This document shows, piece after piece, positions 39,854-49,780 of a stretch of 64,000 nt of DNA (its first letter is position 1; the number at the start of each line of letters is the position of its first letter). The notes beneath the pieces were generated by a model that searched no databases, had not been told where the DNA came from, and saw nothing but the letters and a program-made list of their open reading frames with translations. The stretch covers positions 62,001-126,000 of the forward strand of contig JAEERW010000005.1 of assembly GCA_016286055.1 (NCBI GenBank), written 5' to 3'. A program made the position numbers and the translations under genes. This DNA is from Bacteroidales bacterium. GTDB lineage: Bacteria; Bacteroidota; Bacteroidia; Bacteroidales; UBA3824.

Positions 39854-40765
39854 ATGACAAACAAAAGTCTTATATCCATCACAGACTTCTCCACCAATGA
39901 GATTCTGCGGTTACTTGAAATTGCCGAAGATTTTGAGCGTCACCCCGAACCGCACCTCTTGGACGGCAAAGTGGTAGCCACGCTGTTTTTTGAACCGTCC
40001 ACTCGCACACGACTGAGTTTTGAAAGCGCCGCCAACCGTCTCGGCGGAAGGGTTATCGGATTTTCCGACCCCAACATTTCAAGCGTGTCGAAAGGTGAAA
40101 CCCTCAAAGATACAATACGCATTGTGTCGAACTATTGCGACCTTATTGTAATGCGCCATCCTCTTGAAGGAAGCTGCCGATACGCAAGCGAGGTGGCTAC
40201 TGTGCCCGTGATCAATGCAGGCGACGGTGCTCACCAGCACCCCACTCAAACCCTTCTCGATATGTATTCAATTAAGAAAACGCAAGGAAGGCTCGACAAT
40301 ATCAACATCTTTATGGTGGGCGACCTCAAATACGGACGCACCGTGCACTCGCTAGTTCAGGCAATGTCGCCATTCAACCCTATTTTTAATTTTATTTCGC
40401 ATCCAAAGCTCAAGATGCCTAAAGAATACCTCGACTTCCTTGATTCTAAGCACGTTAAATATTACGAACACGAGCAGTTCAACGACATTATTTCAGAGGC
40501 TGATATCATTTATATGACACGGGTACAACGTGAACGTTTCCAAGACCTTATGGAATACGAAAAAACCAAAGACCTCTACATTCTACGCAACAGCATGCTT
40601 GAAAACACAAAGCCAACAATGAAGATACTGCACCCGCTGCCACGTGTTAACGAAATAGCACAGGATGTGGACACCAACTCCAAGGCTTACTATTTCGAAC
40701 AAGCGCTCAATGGCGTGTATGCTCGTCAAGCGGTAATTTCTTACGTTTTAGGACTAAAAAAATAA
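39854..40765 (+). CDS. pyrB: aspartate carbamoyltransferase catalytic subunit
   Basis: [52 protein letters not shown]. Confidence 0.97.
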   Translation: MTNKSLISITDFSTNEILRLLEIAEDFERHPEPHLLDGKVVATLFFEPSTRTRLSFESAANRLGGRVIGFSDPNISSVSKGETLKDTIRIVSNYCDLIVMRHPLEGSCRYASEVATVPVINAGDGAHQHPTQTLLDMYSIKKTQGRLDNINIFMVGDLKYGRTVHSLVQAMSPFNPIFNFISHPKLKMPKEYLDFLDSKHVKYYEHEQFNDIISEADIIYMTRVQRERFQDLMEYEKTKDLYILRNSMLENTKPTMKILHPLPRVNEIAQDVDTNSKAYYFEQALNGVYARQAVISYVLGLKK

Positions 40766-40785
40766 TTGCTAACCAATTATCATTG

Positions 40786-40813
40786 TGCATTATGAATAAT
40801 GCATTATGAATTA
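40786..40813. repeat. 14-bp direct tandem repeat between pyrB and pyrI
   Basis: TGCATTATGAATAA TGCATTATGAATTA. Confidence 0.8.
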
Positions 40814-40826
40814 AATACTTATCCAA

Positions 40827-41282
40827 ATGGACAAATCAGAACTCAAAGTCAACGCCATAAAAGACGGTACGGTAATAGACCATATCCCCGCCAAAGACCT
40901 TTTTGAGGTAATCAAAATACTCAACCTCGAAAAAGTGGACAACCAAGTAACATTCGGCACAAACCTCGACAGCAAGAAACTCGGCAAAAAGGCAATTATC
41001 AAGGTTTCGGACAAGTTTTTCAAAGACCATGAAATCAATAAGATAGCCCTTATTGCTCCTAAGGCAAACCTCAACATTATTAAAAACTACGAAGTGATAG
41101 AGAAACGTCCAGTAGAACTTCCCTCCACCATCAAAGGTATTTGCAAGTGCATGAACCCCAAATGTATAACAAATTCGGAGCCGATGTCTACCAAATTCGA
41201 CGTTATTTCAAAAGAGCCACCGGCGCTGAGGTGTTTCTACTGCGGAAAAATCACCGACCGCGAACACTTTATTATTATATAG
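40827..41282 (+). CDS. pyrI: aspartate carbamoyltransferase regulatory subunit
   Basis: VNAIKDGTVIDHIPA; zinc site CKCMNPKCITN...RCFYCGK. Confidence 0.96.
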   Translation: MDKSELKVNAIKDGTVIDHIPAKDLFEVIKILNLEKVDNQVTFGTNLDSKKLGKKAIIKVSDKFFKDHEINKIALIAPKANLNIIKNYEVIEKRPVELPSTIKGICKCMNPKCITNSEPMSTKFDVISKEPPALRCFYCGKITDREHFIII

Positions 41283-41284
41283 CA

Positions 41285-43414
41285 CTATTTGGGATACTCT
41301 ATCCGAGCGTGATAGATATTTATAAGTTTCTCTTTAAACAGTTCCTTTACCCTGTCGATGTCTCTGAACGTAAGATTGGTATTGTCGAACTGTTTTTGTG
41401 CAATCTGACCATTGATGATATTGTCTACCAGATTGCTTATGGTAACTGTGTCGTAGGTTTTAAGGCTCTTAGAGGCTGCCTCGATGGAATCGGCCATCAT
41501 AACAATGGCGTTCTCCTTGTTGAGCGGACGTGGACCGGGATATGTAAACTTGGCATCGCAATCCTCGTCGGGATGCTCGTTTTTGTACATCTTGTAAAAA
41601 TATCCAGCCTTTGATGTGCCGTGGTGGGTTTTTATAAAGTCGATTATCTGCAAAGGCAATTTATACTGCTTGGCTAATTCTACACCCTTAATCACGTGAT
41701 TGATTATGATTTCGGCACTTTTAAGATAGTCTAACTTGTCGTGAGGATTAATGCCAGTAACTTGGTTCTCAGTAAAATAAAGAGGTGCGGTCAACTTGCC
41801 GATATCATGGTATAGAGCACCTGTGCGGGCAAGATGAGGATTGCCGCCAACTTGAAAAATAGCAGCTTCGGCAAGATTGGCTACCTGCGTGCAGTGGGCA
41901 AAAGTTCCAGGAGCTTCTTCTGCCAAACGCCTGAGCAACGGACGGTTAGAGTCGGCTAACTCCACAAGGGTAACATCGCTCAAAAGTCCGAACACTTTTT
42001 CAAACAGATATATCACAGGATAGGCCAAAAGCAATAGCATACTATTGACACCAAGGAAAATAAGGTTTTGCCAAATGGTGCCGTCGATATTACCTGACAT
42101 AAACTCAAAACTCAGGTACACCAACGCATAGATTATAAAACATATAATCGATGTACGGAAAACAAGACCCCTTCGGTTGATCTGCTGCAACGATATTATC
42201 ATAAAATATCCAGGAACAAACTGCATTACAAAATACTCAAACGAGTTGGGCACAACAAAACCCGTTGCCACGCAAGCCATTATATGGAAAAATAATGCTG
42301 TGCGGGTATCAAAAAACGTCTTAATAATCAACGCCAACAACAAAAACGGCACTACCCAGATACTGAACAAATTGTAGCGAATAACAAGGCTCATGCCCAC
42401 AATCACTACTGTAAGGAGACTAAGTATCAGCAGCGAATACTTTGTTTGATAAAAAATCTCGCGTCGAAATGTTTTCAAAAACATGAATATCAGCGCGAAA
42501 AACAGTATAAAAACAATAGCCTGACCTAAAAAAATAAAGTTGTAACCCGCACCGTGATCGCTAAGTTCGTATTCTCGGCGAAGAGATTCAAGAATAAGAA
42601 ACTCATCATCGCCCACCATCTCGCCCTGAAAAATCACACGCTGCCCCGACTGTACAATACCCTTGGTTTGCGAAATGCCGTTGATGCTCTCGTTGAGCAC
42701 CTTTTGCGTGGTGGCTTCGTCGTAAGTGAGGTTGTGTTCGAGCCACTGGTTGGGATTCAAACCCTCAACCATCTTCTCTATGTTTTTAAACTCTGTGGTG
42801 GTCATGCTACCAGCCGATTCGGACATAAAGGCTCGGATACTATTCTTAACATAAAGATAGGCGGTTTTAATAGTAAACACCTCTGTCGAAGGTTTCTGAT
42901 CAGTAATGTCACCATCGCGGATAAGTATTATGTGGTCTTTGAGGTCGTTGCCGTTGGGCAAAATCTCGGTTTCGAGCAAACCAGTGTTGTAAACATTTGA
43001 CAACGCGGCGTAAATTGTGTTGCGAAAGTTGTGATATATGTCCTTGGTGTTGGTGAGTTCATCGCTTAATGTGTCAATACGGTCGGTATACTCCTTCATA
43101 AGCGAATTGTAGGCTGCAAAAAAATGCTCAATATTATCAATTTTTACTTGGTTGTCTTTCAAAAAATACTGTTTGGCCTCTTTAATAAGTTCTTTTTTGT
43201 CGTTTTCAAGTTCTTCGGCACTCTTGTATATAGCAAAATCAAACGGCGCAATAAGATTTTCGTGTTTCCACGGACTTCCTTTCTGGTATTCGTATTTAAA
43301 CTTTGCCTCCTTAGGCAGTACGTAAAGTATTATCATCACAGCGATTACATAAATAAACACTCTGAAAATACTCGACCAAATGTTAATCAACGATTTTTTG
43401 CTATTAGTTTCCAT
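41285..43414 (-). CDS. 7TM-HD family (PgpH-like) HDIG phosphohydrolase
   Basis: 7TM + HD: GTFAHCTQVANLAEAAIFQVGGNPHLARTGALYHDIGK; HHGTSKAGYF; start re-assigned to ATG at 43414. Confidence 0.92.
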   Translation of the reverse strand: METNSKKSLINIWSSIFRVFIYVIAVMIILYVLPKEAKFKYEYQKGSPWKHENLIAPFDFAIYKSAEELENDKKELIKEAKQYFLKDNQVKIDNIEHFFAAYNSLMKEYTDRIDTLSDELTNTKDIYHNFRNTIYAALSNVYNTGLLETEILPNGNDLKDHIILIRDGDITDQKPSTEVFTIKTAYLYVKNSIRAFMSESAGSMTTTEFKNIEKMVEGLNPNQWLEHNLTYDEATTQKVLNESINGISQTKGIVQSGQRVIFQGEMVGDDEFLILESLRREYELSDHGAGYNFIFLGQAIVFILFFALIFMFLKTFRREIFYQTKYSLLILSLLTVVIVGMSLVIRYNLFSIWVVPFLLLALIIKTFFDTRTALFFHIMACVATGFVVPNSFEYFVMQFVPGYFMIISLQQINRRGLVFRTSIICFIIYALVYLSFEFMSGNIDGTIWQNLIFLGVNSMLLLLAYPVIYLFEKVFGLLSDVTLVELADSNRPLLRRLAEEAPGTFAHCTQVANLAEAAIFQVGGNPHLARTGALYHDIGKLTAPLYFTENQVTGINPHDKLDYLKSAEIIINHVIKGVELAKQYKLPLQIIDFIKTHHGTSKAGYFYKMYKNEHPDEDCDAKFTYPGPRPLNKENAIVMMADSIEAASKSLKTYDTVTISNLVDNIINGQIAQKQFDNTNLTFRDIDRVKELFKEKLINIYHARIEYPK

Positions 43415-43502
43415 TATATTATTATCGGATAAAACATAAGCAAAGGTAATAAAAAAATGATTTTGTATATAAATTTGGAAGATTTTTTTTGTCAGGGCAT
43501 TT

Positions 43503-45074
43503 TTACACCACCACTTCAAAAATCTCCTTGTTGCCAAAATGCATCGTCTTGCTGCCCGAAACCTTGCTTTTGTTGAAATTAAAACTCAACATATACCCCT
43601 TGTTAATGTGGTAAAAATCAAGGTATTCGGTGAGTTGTTTTTCGCCGCGAGTATTGTAGGCATCACCGCGCCAAATTTTCATTTCAATGACGTATTGTTC
43701 GCCTAAGTAATCAATAATCATATCGGTACGGGAGCGGTCGCGGGTTTCGGCTTCGATATAGTAATTACCTGTGCCATTGATGATTGGCTTGATATAAAGC
43801 ATAAAGAAGCGACGACCTTCCTCCTCCTTAAATTCGATGTCGTTGCCACCGTAAATGTCGTTGAAATGCACGGCAAAACGTTCGAGAATTTTGTCCATCA
43901 GGAGTTTTCCGTCTTCAACAAACTGATTGCGATCGGTGTCGCCGGCGGTGTACAGAATGTCGGATATTTCCTCATCGCTCGAAAACTTATTGTAAAGGCG
44001 TGTTTCAATAATACGGTTGAAAATCCTAACCATGCCGTTCACCGGTTTGATGTAATTGAACATAGCGGCAATATTCAGAATTTTGTTATCGGAATTGTAT
44101 GAAATGGATTTTCCGTAATACAAAATATCTTTCAGAATTTCAGCCATTTTTGGAAAAGTTTCCAATTTTTTGTTCAAATCGTCGAAAAAAGTGTTGTTCT
44201 CTTCCACAAGAATCATTTTGACAGCTGAAATTATACCCTCCTTATTCCATCCGAGATTTTCTTGGTCTATCAACTGACAAAGTTTAGACACAAAATAAGG
44301 ATACCCCGACGAATAGTCCCAAACCATCTGCGCCATTTCGGAAATATTCATACCCGTGTTGTGGTCGTCCTCGTAATCCTGAATCATCTGCGCTATGCCG
44401 TCTTTGTTAAACGACATATCCGCTTTAAACGGTACGGCAATGTTCCACGGCGAATTGTATTGGTGGTCAGAGTCGGGACGTACTTTGAGTTTGAGGTTTT
44501 TGATGTCGTAAACGCCAGCAAGGATAACGGACTGAAATGTCGGAACTTGCATACGTTTGAGATATTTGTTTCGCAACATACGGAGCATTTCGATAAACGA
44601 TTCGTAATTGCTTGCGTTGTCAACCTCGTCGATGAAAATAACGATTGGGGCGGCACTTTTTGCGCAAATATCCGATACAGACTTTTCAAAAATTTCAAAT
44701 GGGATTTCTTTCTTCGCGTCATATTTGTCAAGCAATCCCGAAATCATCTGTTTAACATCGTCTTGCAAATTACTGATGTTGATATACTCAAACGCCATCT
44801 GAATCTGCTCCCAAAAGGAATAAGCGATAGTCTCTTTACTTTTGAAATTGTTGCCGCCCAACGCCTCAAAACTTATCGAAAACACAACATAATCATTACT
44901 CAAACGCTTTGCCAAATGGTAAAGTGTGGTTGTCTTTCCGTATTGACGTCCACGGTTGATAGTGATGTATTCGCCATCGGCAACACGGTTTACAATGTCG
45001 TCGAGCCTTTTGGTGATGTCCACCATATAATGTTTTTCAGGGTAGCACGTACCCGTTGTGTTGAATTTGCGCAT
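43503..45074 (-). CDS. AAA-ATPase-like protein with C-terminal PD-(D/E)XK-like domain
   Basis: Walker A-like NRGRQYGKTTTL, Walker B IVIFIDEVDN, C-terminal RTDMIIDYLGEQYVIEMKIWRG. Confidence 0.85.
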   Translation of the reverse strand: MRKFNTTGTCYPEKHYMVDITKRLDDIVNRVADGEYITINRGRQYGKTTTLYHLAKRLSNDYVVFSISFEALGGNNFKSKETIAYSFWEQIQMAFEYINISNLQDDVKQMISGLLDKYDAKKEIPFEIFEKSVSDICAKSAAPIVIFIDEVDNASNYESFIEMLRMLRNKYLKRMQVPTFQSVILAGVYDIKNLKLKVRPDSDHQYNSPWNIAVPFKADMSFNKDGIAQMIQDYEDDHNTGMNISEMAQMVWDYSSGYPYFVSKLCQLIDQENLGWNKEGIISAVKMILVEENNTFFDDLNKKLETFPKMAEILKDILYYGKSISYNSDNKILNIAAMFNYIKPVNGMVRIFNRIIETRLYNKFSSDEEISDILYTAGDTDRNQFVEDGKLLMDKILERFAVHFNDIYGGNDIEFKEEEGRRFFMLYIKPIINGTGNYYIEAETRDRSRTDMIIDYLGEQYVIEMKIWRGDAYNTRGEKQLTEYLDFYHINKGYMLSFNFNKSKVSGSKTMHFGNKEIFEVVV

Positions 45075-45240
45075 AGTTGTAATAATTTTGGGCAAATATA
45101 AAAAAAATATGGGAATTACTGAAAAGTTTTTCCAAATGAAGAGAAAGATTCCACGACAATTTCATCAAATGCCGCAAGCGGCAGCGAATTTAGCGAAAAC
45201 AAAATGCAGAAGAGTTTTCGTTAAATACGTATAATTAAAA

Positions 45241-45867
45241 TTACTTACTTATTTTATATTCAAAAATGTCAAAATTATAAAAACCCATATCAGTAAGTAA
45301 AGTTTTGCTTTTTTCTATATCGCTGAAAGTATTATATCCTTTGATTAGCGGCAGACGCAACCGACATTTATCTTGAAAACCGTGTTGCGCCAAAAATTGT
45401 AAATTCTTTGTCACTAGGTTGTTGTCGGCAGATGTATATGCTTGATATATAGTGCTGTTCATATCTTTAATATCTACAATAAACTGACTGACAAACTCCG
45501 CAATATGCGCTATATGTCCGGTTTTAACATTCAAACTAGTCTCAATGTTTATATTCCAAACAGGGTTGCATATACGGTGAAATTCCTCAATAAAACGGCT
45601 CTGCATACATGGTTCGCCGCCGCCGAATGTGATTCCGCCGTCTGTGGCTTGAAAATAAAGGTCGTCAATCATTACCTTTTTTAAAAGCATTTTAGGCGTA
45701 AGAGTCTGACAAATGATATTCGGATCAAAACACTGAGAATTAATACAATAACGGCAACGCAACGGGCAACTATAAAAAGCCGCCAACGTGGTTACGCCCT
45801 TGCCGTCGCGATTGATTCTATGCCGGTTGATCCCTATGAATTTCGCATAGTTATTTTCGTTATTCAT
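45241..45867 (-). CDS. radical SAM protein (4Fe-4S activating-enzyme-like)
   Basis: FYSCPLRCRYCINSQCF (CX3CX2C) and GGITFGGGEPCMQ; 4-bp ATGA overlap with the TonB-domain gene. Confidence 0.9.
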   Translation of the reverse strand: MNNENNYAKFIGINRHRINRDGKGVTTLAAFYSCPLRCRYCINSQCFDPNIICQTLTPKMLLKKVMIDDLYFQATDGGITFGGGEPCMQSRFIEEFHRICNPVWNINIETSLNVKTGHIAHIAEFVSQFIVDIKDMNSTIYQAYTSADNNLVTKNLQFLAQHGFQDKCRLRLPLIKGYNTFSDIEKSKTLLTDMGFYNFDIFEYKISK

Positions 45868-46526
45868 TTCTTATTATCTGACAAAACAAAATTCACAGGA
45901 ACCACAAGAGAACACTTAACTTTTTCCCCACCTTGCTGTGCCGGTTTCCATTTTTGCGGGATAGACATAACAACACGTAATGCCTCTGCATCTAACTCCG
46001 GATGAACCCCACGTAAAATTTTTACATCAGTTGGACTGCCATCTATATCAATTACAAAAGATACATATACTGTACCTTGAATGCCTTCACTACTTGCTCC
46101 TTTCGGGTATTGTATATTGTCTGCGATGTATTTCCGCAAAGCATTATTTCCGCCGGGAAACTCAGGAACTGTCTCTATAATAATGCCAAGAAACGGTTCT
46201 TCTGTAATTTCATCTTCAGTTTCTATCGTTATTTCTTCTTCAGGCATAGAAATGTCGCCTTCAAGATCATCATCCGGCTCTTGAGCCATTGCCGGTGTTG
46301 CTGATAATCCTACCGCAAGCCCGACCATTGCGATTTTTTTACCGAGGCGTTTGCGGTTGCGAAGTTCGTTCTCTATATAACGCATTTCGCTTTCACACGC
46401 CGGACAAGTGCCACTGCATTCGCCCTCAAACGTACATTCATGAGGATTATATTCTATCTCATTAGCCTCTGCAATCCGTTTGCGTATTGCTTTGAGTTCG
46501 TTACATGTATTTTTTCCGTGATTCAT
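45864..46526 (-). CDS. TonB C-terminal domain protein with N-terminal Cys-rich motif
   Basis: N-terminal CTFEGECSGTCPACESE; TM; GVHPELDAEALRVVMSIPQKWKPAQQGGEKVKCSLVVPVNF TonB C-terminal motif. Confidence 0.85.
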   Translation of the reverse strand: MNHGKNTCNELKAIRKRIAEANEIEYNPHECTFEGECSGTCPACESEMRYIENELRNRKRLGKKIAMVGLAVGLSATPAMAQEPDDDLEGDISMPEEEITIETEDEITEEPFLGIIIETVPEFPGGNNALRKYIADNIQYPKGASSEGIQGTVYVSFVIDIDGSPTDVKILRGVHPELDAEALRVVMSIPQKWKPAQQGGEKVKCSLVVPVNFVLSDNKK

Positions 46527-46675
46527 AATTATAGTATTTTTGGCAACATCATTTTGCAGAAAATCGTACAGTTCACTTCATTGTACAAAAATTCGGTCAC
46601 CTTATAGTCATTGTTGCCATATTGCTGTTGTTTATGATTTTCTGCTCCTGTTAACGTTACTATTCCTTTATTATT

Positions 46676-46897
46676 TTGTCGGACAACGACTATTGCAGCC
46701 TATATTCCAAGGGGCTGAGGATTATGAGTTTCTTGGTAATGGCACTCATCTCCGAAGCCGTCATCAGTCTGAAGACCACAACGTGCACCATCACTCTGCT
46801 GCCCAACGATTTCCTATTCTCCTACCAAGCCGCCTTCACCAAGTTCTTCACTTGTATGAAGGATTTCTCACCGCAGGAATATAGGAACAGAAAGTGA
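46676..46897 (+). pseudogene. remnant of AraC-family regulator C-terminal HTH
   Basis: EAVISLKTTTCTITLLPNDFLFSYQAAFTKFFTCMKDFSPQEYRNRK resembles the AraC second HTH (FSYQSAFTKFFKRMTGMSPQEYRNR-type); no N-terminal domain or start ATG in frame. Confidence 0.5.
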
Positions 46898-46972
46898 AAT
46901 TCCAAAACATATTACAAAAGGAGAATGTGATTATACGGGAAACGAATTGGGCTTACAGAGATTCCATTAAAC

Positions 46973-47009
46973 TATTTCGTTTTATTCGTTAATTTCGTTG
47001 TTTAATAAA
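46973..47009 (+). repeat. third copy of the TTCGTT-rich repeat seen at 13644-13752
   Basis: CTATTTCGTTTTATTCGTTAATTTCGTTGTTTAATAA, compare TCGTTTATTCCGTTTAATTCGTTGTTAATAA. Confidence 0.65.
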
Positions 47010-47013
47010 ATAT

Positions 47014-47069
47014 TCGGACTATAAAACTAAAAATCGGACTATAAATCGGACTGTAAATTGGACTGTAAA
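47014..47069. repeat. 12-bp tandem repeats (TCGGACTRTAAA) upstream of nth
   Basis: TCGGACTATAAA at 47014 and 47034, TCGGACTGTAAA at 47046, TTGGACTGTAAA at 47058; last three contiguous. Confidence 0.85.
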
Positions 47070-47128
47070 AATTCGGAGAAAAATAAAAAAATTACTACCT
47101 TCGCCCAATAAAATAAAACACCAATCCT

Positions 47129-47767
47129 ATGAACCACAATCTTTACGCCGCTGTAACAGAATATTTTACAAAAGCAATGCCTGATGCCAAGACTGAATTG
47201 AAATATGGTAATCCGTTTCAATTACTTGTGGCTGTGCGACTTTCGGCGCAATGTACCGACAAGAGGGTGAATATGGTAACTCCTGCGCTGTTTGAGCGTT
47301 TCCCAGATGCCGAATCGTTGGCAAAGGCTGATTTTGACGAGGTAATAAAATACACTAAATCAATATCTTATCCCAACTCCAAAACCCGCGACATAATTGC
47401 TGCGGCGCAGATAATTGTAGAAAAATTCGGCGGTACATTGCCCACAACAGTCGAAGAACTTGAAACTCTCCCCGGTGTGGGTAGAAAAACTGCAAATGTG
47501 GTTGCGTCGGTGCTTTACGGTGCGGAGGTGATGCCTGTAGATACTCATGTATTTAGAGTGGCAGCGCGAATAGGACTCACCAAAAATGCCAAAAATCCTC
47601 TCCAAGCCGAAAAACAACTCGAAGAGGGTTTTGATAATAACATTTTAGGACGCGCACATCATTGGCTCATCCTTCACGGACGGTACGTGTGCACGGCTCG
47701 AAATCCTAAGTGTAAAGAATGTGGATTAACGGAGATTTGCCATTATTACCTTAATGCTCAACAGTAG
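47129..47767 (+). CDS. nth: endonuclease III
   Basis: VRLSAQCTDKRVN, LPGVGRKTANVV, PVDTHVFRVAARIGL, Fe-S CTARNPKCKECGLTEIC. Confidence 0.97.
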   Translation: MNHNLYAAVTEYFTKAMPDAKTELKYGNPFQLLVAVRLSAQCTDKRVNMVTPALFERFPDAESLAKADFDEVIKYTKSISYPNSKTRDIIAAAQIIVEKFGGTLPTTVEELETLPGVGRKTANVVASVLYGAEVMPVDTHVFRVAARIGLTKNAKNPLQAEKQLEEGFDNNILGRAHHWLILHGRYVCTARNPKCKECGLTEICHYYLNAQQ

Positions 47768-48596
47768 CAGTTTTTTTGCGGTTGAAAAGCCAACGGACAA
47801 ATGAAACCACCACGTAAGCGAATATGATGAGGGGAACCGCTATCCATTGCAAAACTATGAGTGCAATCACAGCAAATATTAAAAAGTTGTAAACCAAACG
47901 GTTGTCTTTGTATTTATAACTCTTCATCTTGAGCGAAAACATTGGCAAGTTGCTCACCATCAGCAGCGAGAAAAATATGCACATCGGCAGCAGCAATTTA
48001 ACACTGCCAAATGCAAACACCTGAATACCAATAAGAGCCATAGTGGCTTTAAAAGGAAAATCAGCGTTGAAGAGAGCATGTGCCACAGTGTAGATCCAAA
48101 AATCTTCAGGCACCATGGCATCAATTAGCGGAATAGAAGCCACCAAAAGTGCGCAAGCCGGAGTGGGAAGTCCCTTAAAACCATAAGCCTGTTCTGGGTC
48201 GATATTAAATTTGGCAAGGCGAAGCACGCTGCAAATTACTATAAAACAAGAGCATACGAGAATAAAAATCTGCGAACTATCAAGAGTCCAAAAAGCACCG
48301 TTAACCCTAAGAGCCTGTCGCAAAAGGCCGAACATAATAGCCGTGGGCGCAACGCCAAAACTAATTGCATCTGCCAGTGAATCAAGTTGTTTACCAAGTT
48401 CGCTTTGAGCATGGAGCAATCGTGCTACAAATCCGTCGCAAAAATCGCAGATACTTGCAAAAAGTATAAAATAGGATGCATAAACAAGACCTTTGTCGCC
48501 GCTTAATGCCATAAATGTGGCTAATGTTCCACAAAGGGCACTTGTGCATGTAATCATGCTGGGCAAAAATTTCAATTTTGAGGTTATTCTCGACAT
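47751..48596 (-). CDS. pssA: CDP-diacylglycerol--serine O-phosphatidyltransferase
   Basis: ICDFCDGFVARLLHAQSELGKQLDSLADAISFGVAPT; start re-assigned to ATG at 48596. Confidence 0.94.
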   Translation of the reverse strand: MSRITSKLKFLPSMITCTSALCGTLATFMALSGDKGLVYASYFILFASICDFCDGFVARLLHAQSELGKQLDSLADAISFGVAPTAIMFGLLRQALRVNGAFWTLDSSQIFILVCSCFIVICSVLRLAKFNIDPEQAYGFKGLPTPACALLVASIPLIDAMVPEDFWIYTVAHALFNADFPFKATMALIGIQVFAFGSVKLLLPMCIFFSLLMVSNLPMFSLKMKSYKYKDNRLVYNFLIFAVIALIVLQWIAVPLIIFAYVVVSFVRWLFNRKKTATVEH

Positions 48597-48677
48597 TGTT
48601 TTATCGTTATGTAAATTTAACTTTTCAACTTGCAAATATAAGACCATTTTCCGAAAGGATTGTCAAAAATTTTTTAC

Positions 48678-48685
48678 TATTTTTG
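48678..48685 (+). promoter_or_regulatory. Bacteroidota -7 box TATTTTTG
   Basis: 25 nt upstream of the ATG at 48710; TTGTC ~18 nt further upstream. Confidence 0.45.
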
Positions 48686-48709
48686 TAAAAAAATTGATTG
48701 CAGTAAGAT

Positions 48710-49780
48710 ATGAACATTAAATCATACACATTATTTATATCAGTATCAGCATTTTTAACGGCACAAACAGCGTCTGCGCAAGTGGTAAAATACGGCAACG
48801 ATTTTTTAAACATCGGCACGGGCGGCAGAGAACAAGCGTTGGGCGGAGGCACGGCGGCTTCTACCACGGGAGCAGCGGCAGGATATTGGAATCCAGCCAA
48901 CCTTTCGGCGCCAAAAGGCTACAAAACAGATATTTGCGCCACTCACAGTTTTTATTTTGGTGGTTTGGCTCAATACGATTTTGCCGCAGGATGCTATCAA
49001 GCCGATTCGCTCACGTCGGTAGGAATGTCGTTTTTGAGGCTCGGTGTCGACGATATTCAAAACACAATCTACCTGTTTGACCAAAACGGCGAACCAGATT
49101 TTTCGCGCATAACATATTTTTCCACAGCCGATTACGCGCTATTCTTCTCGGTAGGACGGCGGCTGCGCTTTCTCCCTGATTTTTCGGTGGGCGGAAATGT
49201 GAAACTCATCTACCGAATGGAAGGTTCGTTTGCCCGCGCATACGGATTTGGTATCGACCTTGCCGCATCGTACAAAAAGCGAGATTTTTCTGCCGGTATT
49301 ATCCTGCGCGATGCCACCACCACTTTCGACGTGTGGAACATCAACAAAGAAAAATTCGACAGTACCTATCTTGCCACAGGCAACAGCATTCCCGAAAATA
49401 GCGTAGAGCAGACCGCACCGTCGATTCTTTGGTCGGCGGCATACACTGTGCACCTCGGACGATTTGCCTTTATGGGCGAAATTGGTTCGGAAATTACATT
49501 TGATGGAAAGCGCAACTATCTTATTCGCAGCGATTTTGCCTGCGTTAATCCTTGCGCGGGATTAGAAGTTTCGTTTATGGATATGGCGTTTGTGCGTTTT
49601 GGAATATCCGACTTTATGAAAAACAATCACTTATATATCTCACGCACATACAGTTATGTACCCTCGTTGGGTGCGGGCATAAAGGTTTCGCGGTTTTCGT
49701 TCGACTACGCCTTTATGGACGCAAGCACCAACAGTTACGAGTACAGAACCAATGTTTTTACCCTTGGGGCAAGGTTTTAA
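48710..49780 (+). CDS. PorV/PorQ family outer membrane protein
   Basis: NDFLNIGTGGREQALGGGTAASTTGAAAGYWNPANLS; beta-barrel-like C-terminus ending in F. Confidence 0.88.
   Translation: MNIKSYTLFISVSAFLTAQTASAQVVKYGNDFLNIGTGGREQALGGGTAASTTGAAAGYWNPANLSAPKGYKTDICATHSFYFGGLAQYDFAAGCYQADSLTSVGMSFLRLGVDDIQNTIYLFDQNGEPDFSRITYFSTADYALFFSVGRRLRFLPDFSVGGNVKLIYRMEGSFARAYGFGIDLAASYKKRDFSAGIILRDATTTFDVWNINKEKFDSTYLATGNSIPENSVEQTAPSILWSAAYTVHLGRFAFMGEIGSEITFDGKRNYLIRSDFACVNPCAGLEVSFMDMAFVRFGISDFMKNNHLYISRTYSYVPSLGAGIKVSRFSFDYAFMDASTNSYEYRTNVFTLGARF

Noticed and set aside
44262-45101. 279-aa + strand ORF
   Set aside because: Antisense to the AAA-ATPase gene with clear Walker motifs on the other strand.
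43503-46526. Calling the AAA-nuclease plus radical SAM region an antiviral (viperin-like) defence island
   Set aside because: The radical SAM protein resembles activating enzymes, its partner is a TonB-domain protein, and the AAA gene is separated by ~170 bp; no other defence genes or mobile markers present.
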